From NCBI GenBank assembly GCA_963733845.1, contig CAVTEM010000007.1, forward strand, positions 868,001-932,000: DNA of 64,000 bases, written 5' to 3'. Source of the DNA: DATFQE01 sp963733845 (GTDB lineage: Bacteria; Actinomycetota; Thermoleophilia; Gaiellales; Gaiellaceae). Shown one piece after another: positions 18,282 through 26,637 of this stretch. The notes below the pieces were generated by a model. That model was given only the letters and a program-made list of their open reading frames with translations. It had not been told where the DNA came from and searched no databases. Each line of letters opens with the position of its first letter. The first letter of the stretch is position 1. The position numbers were made by a program, and so were the translations under genes.

Positions 18282-19687
18282 GTCGACGGCTCCATCGCGG
18301 GCGCGGCGGCCGGTGCCGGCACAGGTGCCGAGCGCTGCGCATGGGCGAGACCGAGGTGGCCGTGGGACTCGGTGCCGTAGCCGCCCGGGACCGGGATGTA
18401 GAACTCCGGGTAGCCCCACATGCCGTGCTCGGAGACGTCCAGGCCGGCGGTCTCGACCTCGGGCTCGACGCGGATCCCCCAGAGGGCCTTCATCGCCCAC
18501 AGCGTCGCGAACGAGGCCGTGAACGTGAACGCGCCGACCGCGAGCAGGCCGAGCGCCTGGGTGCCGAGCTGGTCGAAGCTGCCCGTGTACCAGAGCCCGC
18601 CCGTCCCCGTGGCCAGGTTCGCGGCCAGGGCGGGGACGGCGAAGATCCCGGTCGCCAGCGTCCCCCAGACGCCGGCCATGCCGTGCACGGCGACGGCGCC
18701 GATCGGGTCGTCGATCCGGATCCGCTCGACGAGCAGGACGCCCAGGACGGCAACGACGCCCGCCACGAGGCCGATCACGATGCCCGCCCACGGGGCCACG
18801 AACCCCGAGGCGGCGGTGATCGCGACGAGCGCGGCGATGACGCCGTTCAGCATCATCGAGAGGTCCGGCTTGCGCAGCACCAGCCACGCGGTCGCGACCG
18901 CGCCCAACGCGCCGGCCGCCGCGGCGACGTTCGTCGTCACCGCCACGTAGGCGAAGTAGCCGAGCCGGTCGCCGGTGACGACGCCGAGCGTCGAGCCCGG
19001 GTTGAAGCCGAACCAGCCGAACCAGAGGATCAGCACGCCGAGCGTGACGAAGGCGATGTTGTGCCCCGGGATCGCGTTCGGCCGCCCTTCGTGGTCGAAC
19101 TTGCCGATCCGCGGGCCGAGCAGCAGCGCCCCCGCGAGCGCGGCGAGCGCGCCCTGGTAGTGCACGACGGTCGAGCCCGCGAAGTCCTGCATCCCCTTGG
19201 CGAAGAGCCAGCCGTCGGGGTGCCAGATCCAGTGCGAGACCACCGAGTAGATCAGCGTGAAGATCGCGCCGAAGGCGAAGTACACCCACAGCTTCGTCCG
19301 CTCGGCCATCGCACCCCAGACGATCGCGAGCGAGACGGCCGCGAACACGACCTGGAACATGTAGCCCGCCCCGGCCGGGATCGAGGTGAACCAGCTGAAC
19401 GGCGCCTCGCCGATCGCGAGCAGCGTCTCGGACGAGGGGAAGAACCCCGACCCGCCGACGAAGCCGTTGCCGCCGTCGCCGAAGGCCATCCCGTAGCCGA
19501 CGAGGTAGTACACGATCGACGCGATCCCGAGCACCAGCACGTTCTTGGCCGCGATGTGCCCGGCGTTCTTCATCCGTGTCAGGCCCGCCTCCAGGAAGGC
19601 GAAGCCGGCCTGCATGAACATGACCAGGATGGCGGCGACGATCACCCAGACCGTGCTCGTCGCGATCATCAGCTCCTTGGTCGTCAT
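18278..19687 (-). CDS. amt: Ammonium transporter Amt
   Basis: Trimeric ammonium channel of 469 residues with eleven predicted TM helices. The twin pore histidines are His176 (STVVHYQGALA) and His335 (AVHGMAGVWG); Asp168 precedes the first. Gate Phe residues lie in MFQVVFAAVSLA and GWFGFNPGST. The cytoplasmic C-terminal tail is about 60 residues, ending in a Pro/Ala-rich stretch (APVPAPAAAPA). The ATG at 19687 overlaps the stop of the PII gene (ATGA), the classic glnK-amtB order. The C-terminal tail is where PII proteins normally plug the channel. Confidence 0.95.
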   Translation of the reverse strand: MTTKELMIATSTVWVIVAAILVMFMQAGFAFLEAGLTRMKNAGHIAAKNVLVLGIASIVYYLVGYGMAFGDGGNGFVGGSGFFPSSETLLAIGEAPFSWFTSIPAGAGYMFQVVFAAVSLAIVWGAMAERTKLWVYFAFGAIFTLIYSVVSHWIWHPDGWLFAKGMQDFAGSTVVHYQGALAALAGALLLGPRIGKFDHEGRPNAIPGHNIAFVTLGVLILWFGWFGFNPGSTLGVVTGDRLGYFAYVAVTTNVAAAAGALGAVATAWLVLRKPDLSMMLNGVIAALVAITAASGFVAPWAGIVIGLVAGVVAVLGVLLVERIRIDDPIGAVAVHGMAGVWGTLATGIFAVPALAANLATGTGGLWYTGSFDQLGTQALGLLAVGAFTFTASFATLWAMKALWGIRVEPEVETAGLDVSEHGMWGYPEFYIPVPGGYGTESHGHLGLAHAQRSAPVPAPAAAPAMEPST

Positions 19688-20034
19688 ACCCGCTCCACCT
19701 CCTCCAGCCGCAGTCCGGTCCGGTTGTGCGTGACGTTCGCGACGGGGGTCGTCCAGACGATCCCGTCGCCCGACTCGTTGCCGCTCCGCGCCGAGTCCGA
19801 GATCGCCGCGACCACGGCCTCCGCGACCTCCTCGGCGACGACGAAGGTGAGCACCGCCTTCGGCAGGAAGCGGGACTCGAAGACCCGGCCGCGGTACTCG
19901 TGCGTAATGCCGCGCTGCCGTCCGTGGCCGATCGCTTCGACCACCGTGACGCCGACGTGGCCCGTCTCGTGCTCGACCGCGTCGATCACCGTCTCGACGC
20001 GCTCGCGGATCACCACTGCCTCGACCTTGATCAT
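19684..20034 (-). CDS. PII-family nitrogen regulatory protein, atypical
   Basis: 116-residue PII protein translationally coupled to Amt, expected to bind and gate it. The PII fold is clear from MIKVEAVVIRERVE, VTVVEAIGHGRQ and RFLPKAVLTFVV. Three signature positions deviate. The T-loop residue equivalent to the uridylylated Tyr51 of E. coli is Phe52 (EYRGRVF). The ATP-phosphate Lys of GDGK is Ile92 (SGDGIVW). The first Arg of RIRTG is His103 (HNRTG). The B-loop region SARSGNESGDG also has an insertion. So it is probably not uridylylated and may bind nucleotides differently (inference). Start and stop overlap both neighbours by 4 nt. Confidence 0.88.
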   Translation of the reverse strand: MIKVEAVVIRERVETVIDAVEHETGHVGVTVVEAIGHGRQRGITHEYRGRVFESRFLPKAVLTFVVAEEVAEAVVAAISDSARSGNESGDGIVWTTPVANVTHNRTGLRLEEVERV

Positions 20035-20507
20035 CGAATCACCTCGCTTCGTCGTTCCAACAGCAGGACGTCTCGCCACTCGCCGTTCAGCCGGCCGATC
20101 CGCTCGCGCACGCCCACGATCCGGAAGCCGCAACCGAGATGGAGCGCCACGCTGGCCCGGTTCTCGGGGAAGACGCCGGCCTCGAGCGTCCAGATCCCGG
20201 CCTGCTCCGAGCGCCGGACGAGCTCCTCGAGCAGCGTCCGGCCCACGCCTCGGCCTCGTGCGCGTTCGGCGACGTAGATGCTCTCCTCGGCCACGCCCGC
20301 GTAGACCGCCCGCTCCGAGTACGGCGCGAGCGCGGCCCAGCCGACCACGCCGCCGTCCTCCTCGGCCACCAGGCAGGACGAGTGGACGCCGCCCCAGTGC
20401 TCCCAGGACGGCGTCTCGGTCTCGAACGTGGCCTGGCCGGTGGCGATGCCCTCTCCGAAGATGGCTCGCACTGCCGGCCAGTCCTTCGCTTCTAGCGCTC
20501 GGATCAC
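20031..20507 (-). CDS. GNAT N-acetyltransferase, phosphinothricin/methionine sulfoximine acetyltransferase type
   Basis: 158 residues. Typical of the Pat/MddA/YncA group: N-terminus IRALEAKDWPAVRAIFGEGIA, then ATFETETPSWEHW, acetyl-CoA loop RARGRGVGRTLLEEL and tail SVALHLGCGFRIVGVRERIG. Relatives acetylate phosphinothricin or methionine sulfoximine/sulfone, which are glutamine synthetase inhibitors. Its place as first gene of a PII-Amt operon fits a link to nitrogen metabolism (inference). The start is GTG at 20507 close behind GGGGAGGA. Stop overlaps the PII start (ATGA). Confidence 0.85.
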   Translation of the reverse strand: MIRALEAKDWPAVRAIFGEGIATGQATFETETPSWEHWGGVHSSCLVAEEDGGVVGWAALAPYSERAVYAGVAEESIYVAERARGRGVGRTLLEELVRRSEQAGIWTLEAGVFPENRASVALHLGCGFRIVGVRERIGRLNGEWRDVLLLERRSEVIR

Positions 20508-20531
20508 TTCCTCCCCGCGTCTCGGACCAAC

Positions 20532-20577
20532 AAAAAAGCCCCAGGACGGCTGATCCGTCCTGAGGCTCCGATGCCTC
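20532..20577 (-). promoter_or_regulatory. Attenuator-like leader of the acetyltransferase-PII-Amt operon
   Basis: On the minus strand a 12-bp stem, GCCTCAGGACGG (20566-20555) with CCGTCCTGGGGC (20549-20538, one T-G pair), is followed by six T (20537-20532): a textbook intrinsic terminator, but 25 nt BEFORE the first start codon. The 5' arm GCCTC can instead pair with GAGGC at 20577-20573 (6-nt loop), giving a mutually exclusive antiterminator. The same layout recurs before glnA at 26638-26681. Confidence 0.6.
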
Positions 20578-20612
20578 GGGCGCCCGCCTTCGTGGAGGGC
20601 ACCTCGCCTTCG

Positions 20613-20640
20613 AGAATAGACGATCTCGCGGACGATGCAA
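20613..20640 (-). promoter_or_regulatory. Promoter of the acetyltransferase-PII-Amt operon
   Basis: On the minus strand TTGCAT (20640-20635) and TATTCT (20618-20613) are separated by 16 nt, close to the sigma-70 family consensus and rare in such GC-rich DNA. Predicted start near 20605 gives a leader of about 98 nt that contains the attenuator. Confidence 0.65.
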
Positions 20641-20688
20641 GATCAGCCGCTTTCACCGGGTCGTAAGCCGTACTAATGTCACTTCGGG

Positions 20689-21933
20689 TTGAAGGACCTG
20701 GTCGCCGCTCTCGGGGAACGTCGCTTCCGACTCCTGTTCACAGGTCGGGCTATCTCGGACCTCGGCGACAAGCTCGTCCCCGTCGCGCTGGCGTTCGCCG
20801 TGCTCGAGCTCGACCACTCGGCCTCGGCGCTCGGGCTCGTCTTCGCCGCGCGGATGATCCCGCTGGTCGTGCTCGTGCTCGTCGGCGGGGTCTGGGCCGA
20901 CCGGCTGCCCCGCAACCTCGTGATGCTGTCCGCGGACGGCGTGCGGGCTGTGACACAGGCGGTCCTCGCCGGGCTCCTGCTGAGCGGCAGGGCGGAGATC
21001 TGGCAGCTGATGGTGCTGATGGCCGTCTACGGAGCCGCGCAAGCGTTCTTCGACCCCGCCTCGACCGGGCTCGTGCCGCAGACGGTCAGCCGGGAGCGCC
21101 TCCAGCAGGCGAACGGGTTGCTGCAGCTCTCCCGCTCGACCTCGAATGTGATCGGGCCGGCGATCGCGGGCCTGCTGGTCGTCACCGTCGGTCCCGGCTG
21201 GGCGTTCGCGGTCGACAGCGCCACCTTCGTGGTGAGCGCGGCCTTCCTGGCCGCGCTCCGGATCGAGCGGGAAACGCGCGAGGCAAGGAGCCGATTCGTA
21301 GCCGACCTCGTGGAAGGCTGGCGGGAGTTCTCTTCACGGACGTGGGTCTGGGTGAGCGTCACCCACTTCGCGTTCTTCCACCTGCTCGTGCTGGCGCCGT
21401 TCTGGGTGCTGACGCCGATCGTCGCGGAGGACGAGCTGGGTGGGGCGAGGGCGTACGCGACGATCCTGACCGCGATGGGGATCGGCGCCATCCTCGGCGG
21501 GCTGCTCGCCCTCCGCGTGGAGCCGCGACGACCGCTCGCGACCGCGTTCGTGCTGATCCTCTTCGAGGTGCCCGTGTACCTGGCGCTCGCCGCCGCCGCG
21601 CCGGTCGCGCTGATCGCAGGGCTGGCGTTCGCCAGCTCGATCGCGTTCAACTTCGCCAGCACGCTCTGGAGCACGGTGCTGCAAGCCAACATTCCGGCCT
21701 ACGCCCTCTCCCGCGTCAGCTCGTACGACTGGCTCGGGTCGCTCGTCTTTCTCCCGGTCGGCTACATACTCGCCGGGCCCGCGGCCGAGGCGTTCGGCGT
21801 CGGCGAGACGCTCGTCTTCGCAGCGGCGTGGTCGGTCGCGTCGACGCTGGTCGTCCTGTCGCTCGAGCCGATCAGAGACGTGCGGCGGATGCGGGCGAAA
21901 TCCGCCCTTGAGCCGGCGACCGCGCTCAGGTAA
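20689..21933 (+). CDS. MFS transporter, EntS/MFS_3-like exporter
   Basis: 414 residues with about twelve TM segments. The N-terminal half carries FTGRAISDLGDKLVPVALAF and the loop GGVWADRLPRNLVMLSADG, the DRxxRR-type motif A, and YGAAQAFFDPASTGLVPQ, common in EntS-like (MFS_3) drug and siderophore exporters. Start is TTG at 20689, chosen because residues RRFRLLFTGRAISDLGD match the family N-terminus directly after it; no Shine-Dalgarno sequence is obvious, so translation may be leaderless. Divergent from the PII-Amt operon. Substrate unknown. Confidence 0.85.
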   Translation: MKDLVAALGERRFRLLFTGRAISDLGDKLVPVALAFAVLELDHSASALGLVFAARMIPLVVLVLVGGVWADRLPRNLVMLSADGVRAVTQAVLAGLLLSGRAEIWQLMVLMAVYGAAQAFFDPASTGLVPQTVSRERLQQANGLLQLSRSTSNVIGPAIAGLLVVTVGPGWAFAVDSATFVVSAAFLAALRIERETREARSRFVADLVEGWREFSSRTWVWVSVTHFAFFHLLVLAPFWVLTPIVAEDELGGARAYATILTAMGIGAILGGLLALRVEPRRPLATAFVLILFEVPVYLALAAAAPVALIAGLAFASSIAFNFASTLWSTVLQANIPAYALSRVSSYDWLGSLVFLPVGYILAGPAAEAFGVGETLVFAAAWSVASTLVVLSLEPIRDVRRMRAKSALEPATALR

Positions 21934-22041
21934 CGTGCTCGGCTCAATGCGAGTCGGCTGAGCCAGTACATCCGCGCGTGGCCCGCCTCGAGGGGGCGTG
22001 GCCACAGTTGCCCTGCTCTAGCCGACCGAAGGAGCTACCAC
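21934..22041. promoter_or_regulatory. Intergenic region before the ABC-2 exporter genes
   Basis: 108 nt without a gene. It contains a short inverted repeat GGCTCA / TGAGCC (about 21950-21966 region) and a ribosome binding site AAGGAG about 8 nt before the ATG at 22042. I see no clear promoter hexamers. Confidence 0.35.
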
Positions 22042-22860
22042 ATGAACGCGGCCGTCGAAGTGGCCGATCTGCGGAAAGAGTTCGTCCGGAAGGACGGCTC
22101 CGGCTTGCGCAAGCGCCGTCGTCGCGTCGCCGCCCTCGACGGCGTCAGCTTCACGATCGAGCGCGGCGAGTGCGTCGCCATCCTGGGCCAGAACGGATCC
22201 GGGAAGTCCACGCTCGTACGCCTGCTGTCGACCTTGCTTCTGCACGAAGGCGGTAGCGCGCGCGTCTTCGGGCACGACGTCTTCTCCGAGCCTCGCGCCG
22301 TCCGCAGGCTCGTCAACCGCGTGTCGGTCGAGGCGTCCTTCTTCAAGAAGATGTCGGCTACCGAGAACCTCAGCTACGCCGCGCGCTTCTACGGCATGAC
22401 CGCGGGCGCGACGCGGGGCAAGATCCCGGTCATCCTCGAGCGCGTCGGCTTCCCGCCGAAGCGGCGCAACGAGCCGATGGAGAACCTCTCGCGCGGAATG
22501 CAGCAGAAGGTCGCGCTTGCGCGTGCCCTGCTGACCGCGCCGGTCCTGCTCCTGCTCGACGAGCCGACCACGGGCCTCGACCCGCGCTCGAAGCTCGAGG
22601 TGCAGGAGTTCATCAAGGAGATGCGCGAGACGCACGACTCGACGATCCTGCTCTGCACGCACGACCTGGTCGAGGCGGAGGCGCTCGCCGAGCGCGTCGG
22701 GATCCTCGACCGCGGGCGGCTGCTCGCGCTCGAGCCCGCCGACGAGCTCAGGGAGCGCTACGGCGCCGAGACGCTCGAGGAGGCGTTCTTCGCCGCGACC
22801 GGCAGGTCGCTGGAGGACGACACCGAGGAAGAGGACGCCGAGCGGGGGGTGTTCGCGTGA
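22042..22860 (+). CDS. ABC-2 type exporter, ATP-binding protein
   Basis: 272-residue ATPase. Walker A GQNGSGKSTLVRLL, signature LSRGMQQKVALARAL, Walker B LLLLDEPTTGLDPRS and H-loop LLCTHDLVEAEAL are intact. The Gly-to-Arg change in the signature (LSRGMQ) is the usual form for ABC-2 (NatA/DrrA-like) exporters. An acidic tail DDTEEEDAE follows. ATG at 22042 follows AAGGAG. Its TGA overlaps the GTG start of the permease at 22857, so the two form an exporter pair for an unknown substrate, perhaps a drug or lipid. Confidence 0.92.
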   Translation: MNAAVEVADLRKEFVRKDGSGLRKRRRRVAALDGVSFTIERGECVAILGQNGSGKSTLVRLLSTLLLHEGGSARVFGHDVFSEPRAVRRLVNRVSVEASFFKKMSATENLSYAARFYGMTAGATRGKIPVILERVGFPPKRRNEPMENLSRGMQQKVALARALLTAPVLLLLDEPTTGLDPRSKLEVQEFIKEMRETHDSTILLCTHDLVEAEALAERVGILDRGRLLALEPADELRERYGAETLEEAFFAATGRSLEDDTEEEDAERGVFA

Positions 22861-23690
22861 GGGCCGTAGCACTGAGCCTGCGCCACGAGCTCGTCGGCCT
22901 CGGCGGAGTCGTCGAGCGCAACTGGTACCTCGTCAAGCGTTACATCTGGTGGGACGTCGCCTTCTTCCTCTGGACGGTCGCGAACACGCTGACGATCGTC
23001 TTCATCGCCGAGGGGATCGAGGCTACCGGGGGCGAGATCGACGTCAACCGCGCGACCACGATCCTGCTGATCGGCGCGGTCGTCTGGGCCTACCTCGGGA
23101 TCATCTTCGAGATCCTCACCGAGACGGTCGCCTGGGAGCGCTGGGAGGGAACGATCGAGTACACGTTCATGGCCCCGCTCTCACGCCCGGTGCACCTGTT
23201 CGGGATGGGCCTGTTCGCGATCGTCTACGGGATCGTCCGCGCCGTGCTGCTGTTCGCGGTCGTGGCGGCGTTCTTCGACCTCGAACTGCCGACCGCGGAC
23301 TTCGCGGCCGCCCTCGTCGTGCTCGCGATCGCCTCGATCTCCTTCGTCGGCATCGGGATGATGACGGCCGTCCTGCCGCTGATCTCGCCCGAGAAGGGCA
23401 CGCAGCTCGGCTTCATCGCCCAGGGGATGCTGCTCGTCGTCTCGGGCGTCTACTACCCGGTCTCCGTGCTGCCCGAGTGGATGCAGTGGCTCTCGGTCGT
23501 GTCGCCCGCCACGTACGCGCTCGACGGGATCCGCGGCGCGATCATCGAAGGTGAGGGGTTGACGACGATGTGGGACGAGATCTGGCCCCTGCTCGTGATC
23601 GGTGCCGTCTCGATCCCGCTCGGGCTCGAGGTGTTCAGACGAGGTGAGCGCTACGCCAAGCGGCACGGCAAGCTGAAGAGGTCGGGATGA
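22857..23690 (+). CDS. ABC-2 type exporter, permease
   Basis: 277 residues with six predicted TM helices, typical of the DrrB/NodJ class. An amphipathic N-terminus (VERNWYLVKRYIWW) is followed by helices through ILLIGAVVWAYLGIIFEIL. The ABC-2 signature region near residues 190-215 is GFIAQGMLLVVSGVYYPVSVLPEWMQW (key residues GVYYPVSVLP), and TYALDGIRGAI follows. GTG start at 22857 overlaps the stop of the ATPase (GTGA). Its stop overlaps the next GNAT gene (ATGA). Confidence 0.9.
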   Translation: MRAVALSLRHELVGLGGVVERNWYLVKRYIWWDVAFFLWTVANTLTIVFIAEGIEATGGEIDVNRATTILLIGAVVWAYLGIIFEILTETVAWERWEGTIEYTFMAPLSRPVHLFGMGLFAIVYGIVRAVLLFAVVAAFFDLELPTADFAAALVVLAIASISFVGIGMMTAVLPLISPEKGTQLGFIAQGMLLVVSGVYYPVSVLPEWMQWLSVVSPATYALDGIRGAIIEGEGLTTMWDEIWPLLVIGAVSIPLGLEVFRRGERYAKRHGKLKRSG

Positions 23691-24469
23691 GCGCCGTTGC
23701 GTCCCGCTGGTCTGCGCTCTACGCGGACGCGCACGCCGAGCGGCTGCTCGCGCTCGCACCTCATGCACGCACGCGGCGTGCGGACGGCGCGCTGGCAGTC
23801 GTCACCGGGGCGGCCTCCAACGTCGACAACGGGGTCGTCTGCGAGCGCTCGACGGTCGCTCCGGCCGTGGTCACCGAGCTCGTCGGCTGGGTGGCCGGGC
23901 AAGGCGCCCCCGCTTCGTGGATGTGCGCCGGCGTCGAGGCTTCGGACGACCTGAGGAGCGCGCTAGCCGAGGCCGGCTGTCCCGAGGAGACGACAGGCGT
24001 GACCACCGGAGCGGAGCTCGCCGCTACGGCGCTTCCACCGGTCGTCCCGCCGGCAGGCGTGGAGGTCGAGGAGATCCGCGACGGAGCGGGCCTCGACGAG
24101 TGGATCGAGGTCGCGGCCACGTGCGGCTTCTTCGACGAGCCCGGACACCCGGCCCGGCAGCGGGAACTGCTTGCGCTCGCCGGCCGGCACTGGGTCGCGC
24201 GCCGCGGCGGCCGGCCCGTGGGCATGGCGACGGCGTTCTTCGCGGGCGAAGTCGCGTTGTTCGAGCACGTTGCGGTCGTCCCGGAGGAGCGTCGGCGCGG
24301 GATCGGCTCGACGCTTGCGCTCGTCCGGTTGCACGAGGCGCGCAGGCTCGGCTGCACGACCGCCGTGTTCGGGACCACTCCCGAGAGCGCCGCGCTCTAT
24401 GAGCCGTTCGGATTCACCACTGAGCCGGACGTCCCCGGGCGCTGGTTCTATCTGCCGAGCGCGCCATGA
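23687..24469 (+). CDS. GNAT-family N-acetyltransferase
   Basis: 260 residues in two parts. The N-terminal ~120 residues look like a degenerate GNAT-like region (VTGAASNVDNGVV, PASWMCAGVEAS). The C-terminal part is a complete GNAT domain with VAVVPEERRRGIGSTLALV (acetyl-CoA loop RRRGIG) and AALYEPFGFTTE. Substrate unknown. ATG at 23687 overlaps the permease stop, and its own TGA overlaps the next GNAT gene. This chain suggests one operon, so acetylation and export of the same compound, such as an antibiotic, is possible but unproven. Confidence 0.85.
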   Translation: MSAVASRWSALYADAHAERLLALAPHARTRRADGALAVVTGAASNVDNGVVCERSTVAPAVVTELVGWVAGQGAPASWMCAGVEASDDLRSALAEAGCPEETTGVTTGAELAATALPPVVPPAGVEVEEIRDGAGLDEWIEVAATCGFFDEPGHPARQRELLALAGRHWVARRGGRPVGMATAFFAGEVALFEHVAVVPEERRRGIGSTLALVRLHEARRLGCTTAVFGTTPESAALYEPFGFTTEPDVPGRWFYLPSAP

Positions 24470-25362
24470 TCCGCCCGGCCGAGACCGACGCCGACCTCGA
24501 GGCGTATGTCGCCGTGGCGAATGCGGTCGCGCCCGACGACATCCCCTGGAGCGTCGAGAAGCTCCGAGAGCGGCGTCGGCGCCAAGGTCGGCGCCTTTAT
24601 CTCCTTGCCGAGGAGAGCGGCAAGCCGGTAGCTTCCGGCTTCGCCGCCCCCTCGGACTCTGCCGGGAGGGGATTCCTGACTGCGCGGGTCCTTCCAGCCA
24701 GCCGGCGACGCGGGATAGGCACGGCCTTGATCGTCCAGCTCGCCGACCACCTGCATCGGGTCGGATTCAGCGTCGCGGGCACGCACGTCGACGGGAACGA
24801 CCCCGGCTCGGTCGCGTTCGCGCACCGCTTCGGCTTCGAGGAGGCCGACCGAGAGGTGGAGCAGGTGCGCGTGCTCGGCGTTGAGCAGCCGATCGAAGTG
24901 CCCGAGGGCGTCGAGTTCGTGACGATCGCGGAGCGCCCGGAGCTGCTCCGCGAAGCTCATCCGCTGGGCGTCGAGGGGTGGGCCGACATGGCGACGACAG
25001 TGGCGGTCACGATCTCGCTCGAGGACTGGCTCGCCGAGGAGGCGACCTTTCCCGGAGGCTCGTTCGTCGCGCTGGCCGACGGCGAGATCGTCGGCTACTC
25101 CGGGCTCTGCCGCTGGGCCGGCGACGACACGATCGCCGAGGACGGCCTGACGGTCGTGCGCCGCGACTGGCGACGGCGCGGGCTGGCCACGGCGCTTAAG
25201 CGGGCGGAGCTCGCGTGGGCGGCCGAGAACGGCATCCGCGAGATCGTCACGTGGACGCAGCGTGGCAACGACGCCATGCGGGCGGCCAACGAGCGTCTGG
25301 GGTACGTCTACCGCGCCGTCAGCCTCACCATGCGCGGGCCGATCCCGCTGCAGCGGCGGTAG
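24466..25362 (+). CDS. Tandem-domain GNAT N-acetyltransferase
   Basis: 298 residues with two GNAT domains. The first has the acetyl-CoA loop SRRRGIGTALIVQLAD (about residues 78-92) and FAHRFGFEEA. The second has RRDWRRRGLATALKRAEL (about 230-247) and MRAANERLGYVYRAVS. Both loops keep R/Q-x-x-G-x-G/A, so both may be active, as in the MshD-like two-domain group. ATG at 24466 overlaps the preceding GNAT stop (ATGA). The MFS gene begins 3 nt downstream. Confidence 0.86.
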   Translation: MIRPAETDADLEAYVAVANAVAPDDIPWSVEKLRERRRRQGRRLYLLAEESGKPVASGFAAPSDSAGRGFLTARVLPASRRRGIGTALIVQLADHLHRVGFSVAGTHVDGNDPGSVAFAHRFGFEEADREVEQVRVLGVEQPIEVPEGVEFVTIAERPELLREAHPLGVEGWADMATTVAVTISLEDWLAEEATFPGGSFVALADGEIVGYSGLCRWAGDDTIAEDGLTVVRRDWRRRGLATALKRAELAWAAENGIREIVTWTQRGNDAMRAANERLGYVYRAVSLTMRGPIPLQRR

Positions 25363-25365
25363 CGC

Positions 25366-26622
25366 ATGCGCAGGCTCGGCGCGACAACCGTCTCCTACGG
25401 GATCGAGTTCTTCGCCGACATCGGCTTCCACGCCACGACGACCGTGATGGCCGTCTACTTCGTACAGGAGGTCGGCCTCAACCCGCTCGAGCTGGTGCTC
25501 CTGGGGACCGTCTTCGAGGGGACGATCTTCCTCTTCGAGATCCCGACCGGCGTGATCGCCGATACCTACAGCCGGCGCCTGTCGGTGATCATCGGCCTCT
25601 CGCTCGAAGGCGTGGCCGCGATCGCGACCGGCCTGACCGAGTCATATCCGCTGCTGCTCGCCGCGGCGGCGCTCTGGGGCGTGGCCGCTACCTGCATGAG
25701 CGGCGCCTACGAGGCCTGGATCACGGACGAGGTCGGAGTGGAGCGCGTCGGCCGGGTCTTCCTACGGAATGCGCAGTTCGCCTACGCGGGCGCGATCATC
25801 GGTGCGCTGGCAGGCGTCGGCGTCGCGATGTGGGACCTTGGCGCCGCGCTGATCTTCGGCGGCGCGATCACCCTCGCGACCGGGCTCGCGTGCGTCGTCG
25901 TCATGCCCGAGCACGGCTTCGCGCGCAAGCCGGCCTCGGAGCGGCTCGGCGCCTGGCGCGACGTGAAGACGACGGCCGCCGCCGGCGGCCGGCTGATCCG
26001 AGCGGAGCGGCTGCTGCTGATCATCATGGGGATCACCTTCTTCATCGGGGCCGCGTCGGAGGGCGTCGACCGGCTCTGGGAGGCGCACCTGATCCGCGAT
26101 GTCGGGCTCCCCGACCTGTTCGGGCTCGACCCCGTCGTCTGGTTCGGGCTGATCAACGTGGTCGGCCTCCTCGCCGGGATCGTCATCACCTCGTTCCTGA
26201 TCCCCCGCTTCGAGCACGCCGACAACACCGCCTTGGCGCGGGCGCTGATGCTGCTGACGGCCGCCGTCTCCGCCTCGGTGATCGTCTTCGGGCTGGCGAT
26301 GGGATTCGCGGTCGCGCTCGCGGCGTACATGATCGCTCGCCTGGCTCGCAGGATCACCGAGCCGCTCTGGCTGACCTGGCTGAACCGGAACATCGAGGAC
26401 TCGAGCGTGCGCGCGACGGTCACGTCGATGGTCAATCAGACGAATGCGTTCGGCGAGGTCGCCGGCGGGCCAGGGGTGGGCGCGGTCGGCACGGTCGTCT
26501 CGCTCCGCGCCGCCATCGTGCTGTCTGGGGCCCTGCTCGCACCAGCGGTCGCGTTGTACGCGCGCGCCTTGCGGCACGGAGGTAAAGAACCTGAGTTGGA
26601 GCACCTCCCAGAGGCCGTGTAG
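25366..26622 (+). CDS. MFS transporter
   Basis: 418 residues, about twelve TM segments. The N-terminus RRLGATTVSYGIEFFADIGFHATTTVMAVYF and the motif A-like loop IPTGVIADTYSRRLSVIIG mark the major facilitator superfamily, close to drug-efflux types with an EIPTGxxAD loop. ATG at 25366, 3 nt after the GNAT stop and preceded by GGCGG, so it is likely the last gene of the exporter-GNAT-MFS operon. The stop codon TAG at 26620-26622 overlaps the -10 element of glnA. Confidence 0.86.
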   Translation: MRRLGATTVSYGIEFFADIGFHATTTVMAVYFVQEVGLNPLELVLLGTVFEGTIFLFEIPTGVIADTYSRRLSVIIGLSLEGVAAIATGLTESYPLLLAAAALWGVAATCMSGAYEAWITDEVGVERVGRVFLRNAQFAYAGAIIGALAGVGVAMWDLGAALIFGGAITLATGLACVVVMPEHGFARKPASERLGAWRDVKTTAAAGGRLIRAERLLLIIMGITFFIGAASEGVDRLWEAHLIRDVGLPDLFGLDPVVWFGLINVVGLLAGIVITSFLIPRFEHADNTALARALMLLTAAVSASVIVFGLAMGFAVALAAYMIARLARRITEPLWLTWLNRNIEDSSVRATVTSMVNQTNAFGEVAGGPGVGAVGTVVSLRAAIVLSGALLAPAVALYARALRHGGKEPELEHLPEAV

Positions 26623-26625
26623 ACT
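26596..26625 (+). promoter_or_regulatory. Promoter of glnA
   Basis: TTGGAG (26596-26601) and TAGACT (26620-26625) with an 18-nt spacer fit a sigma-70-type promoter. Predicted start near 26632 gives an 80-nt leader. It lies inside the 3' end of the MFS gene. Confidence 0.6.
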
Positions 26626-26637
26626 CACGCGAAGTTG

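Noticed and set aside
18236..20563. A 775-residue plus-strand open frame opposite amt and PII
   Set aside because: Same reason; the minus strand shows amt, PII and GNAT signatures with coupled starts and stops.
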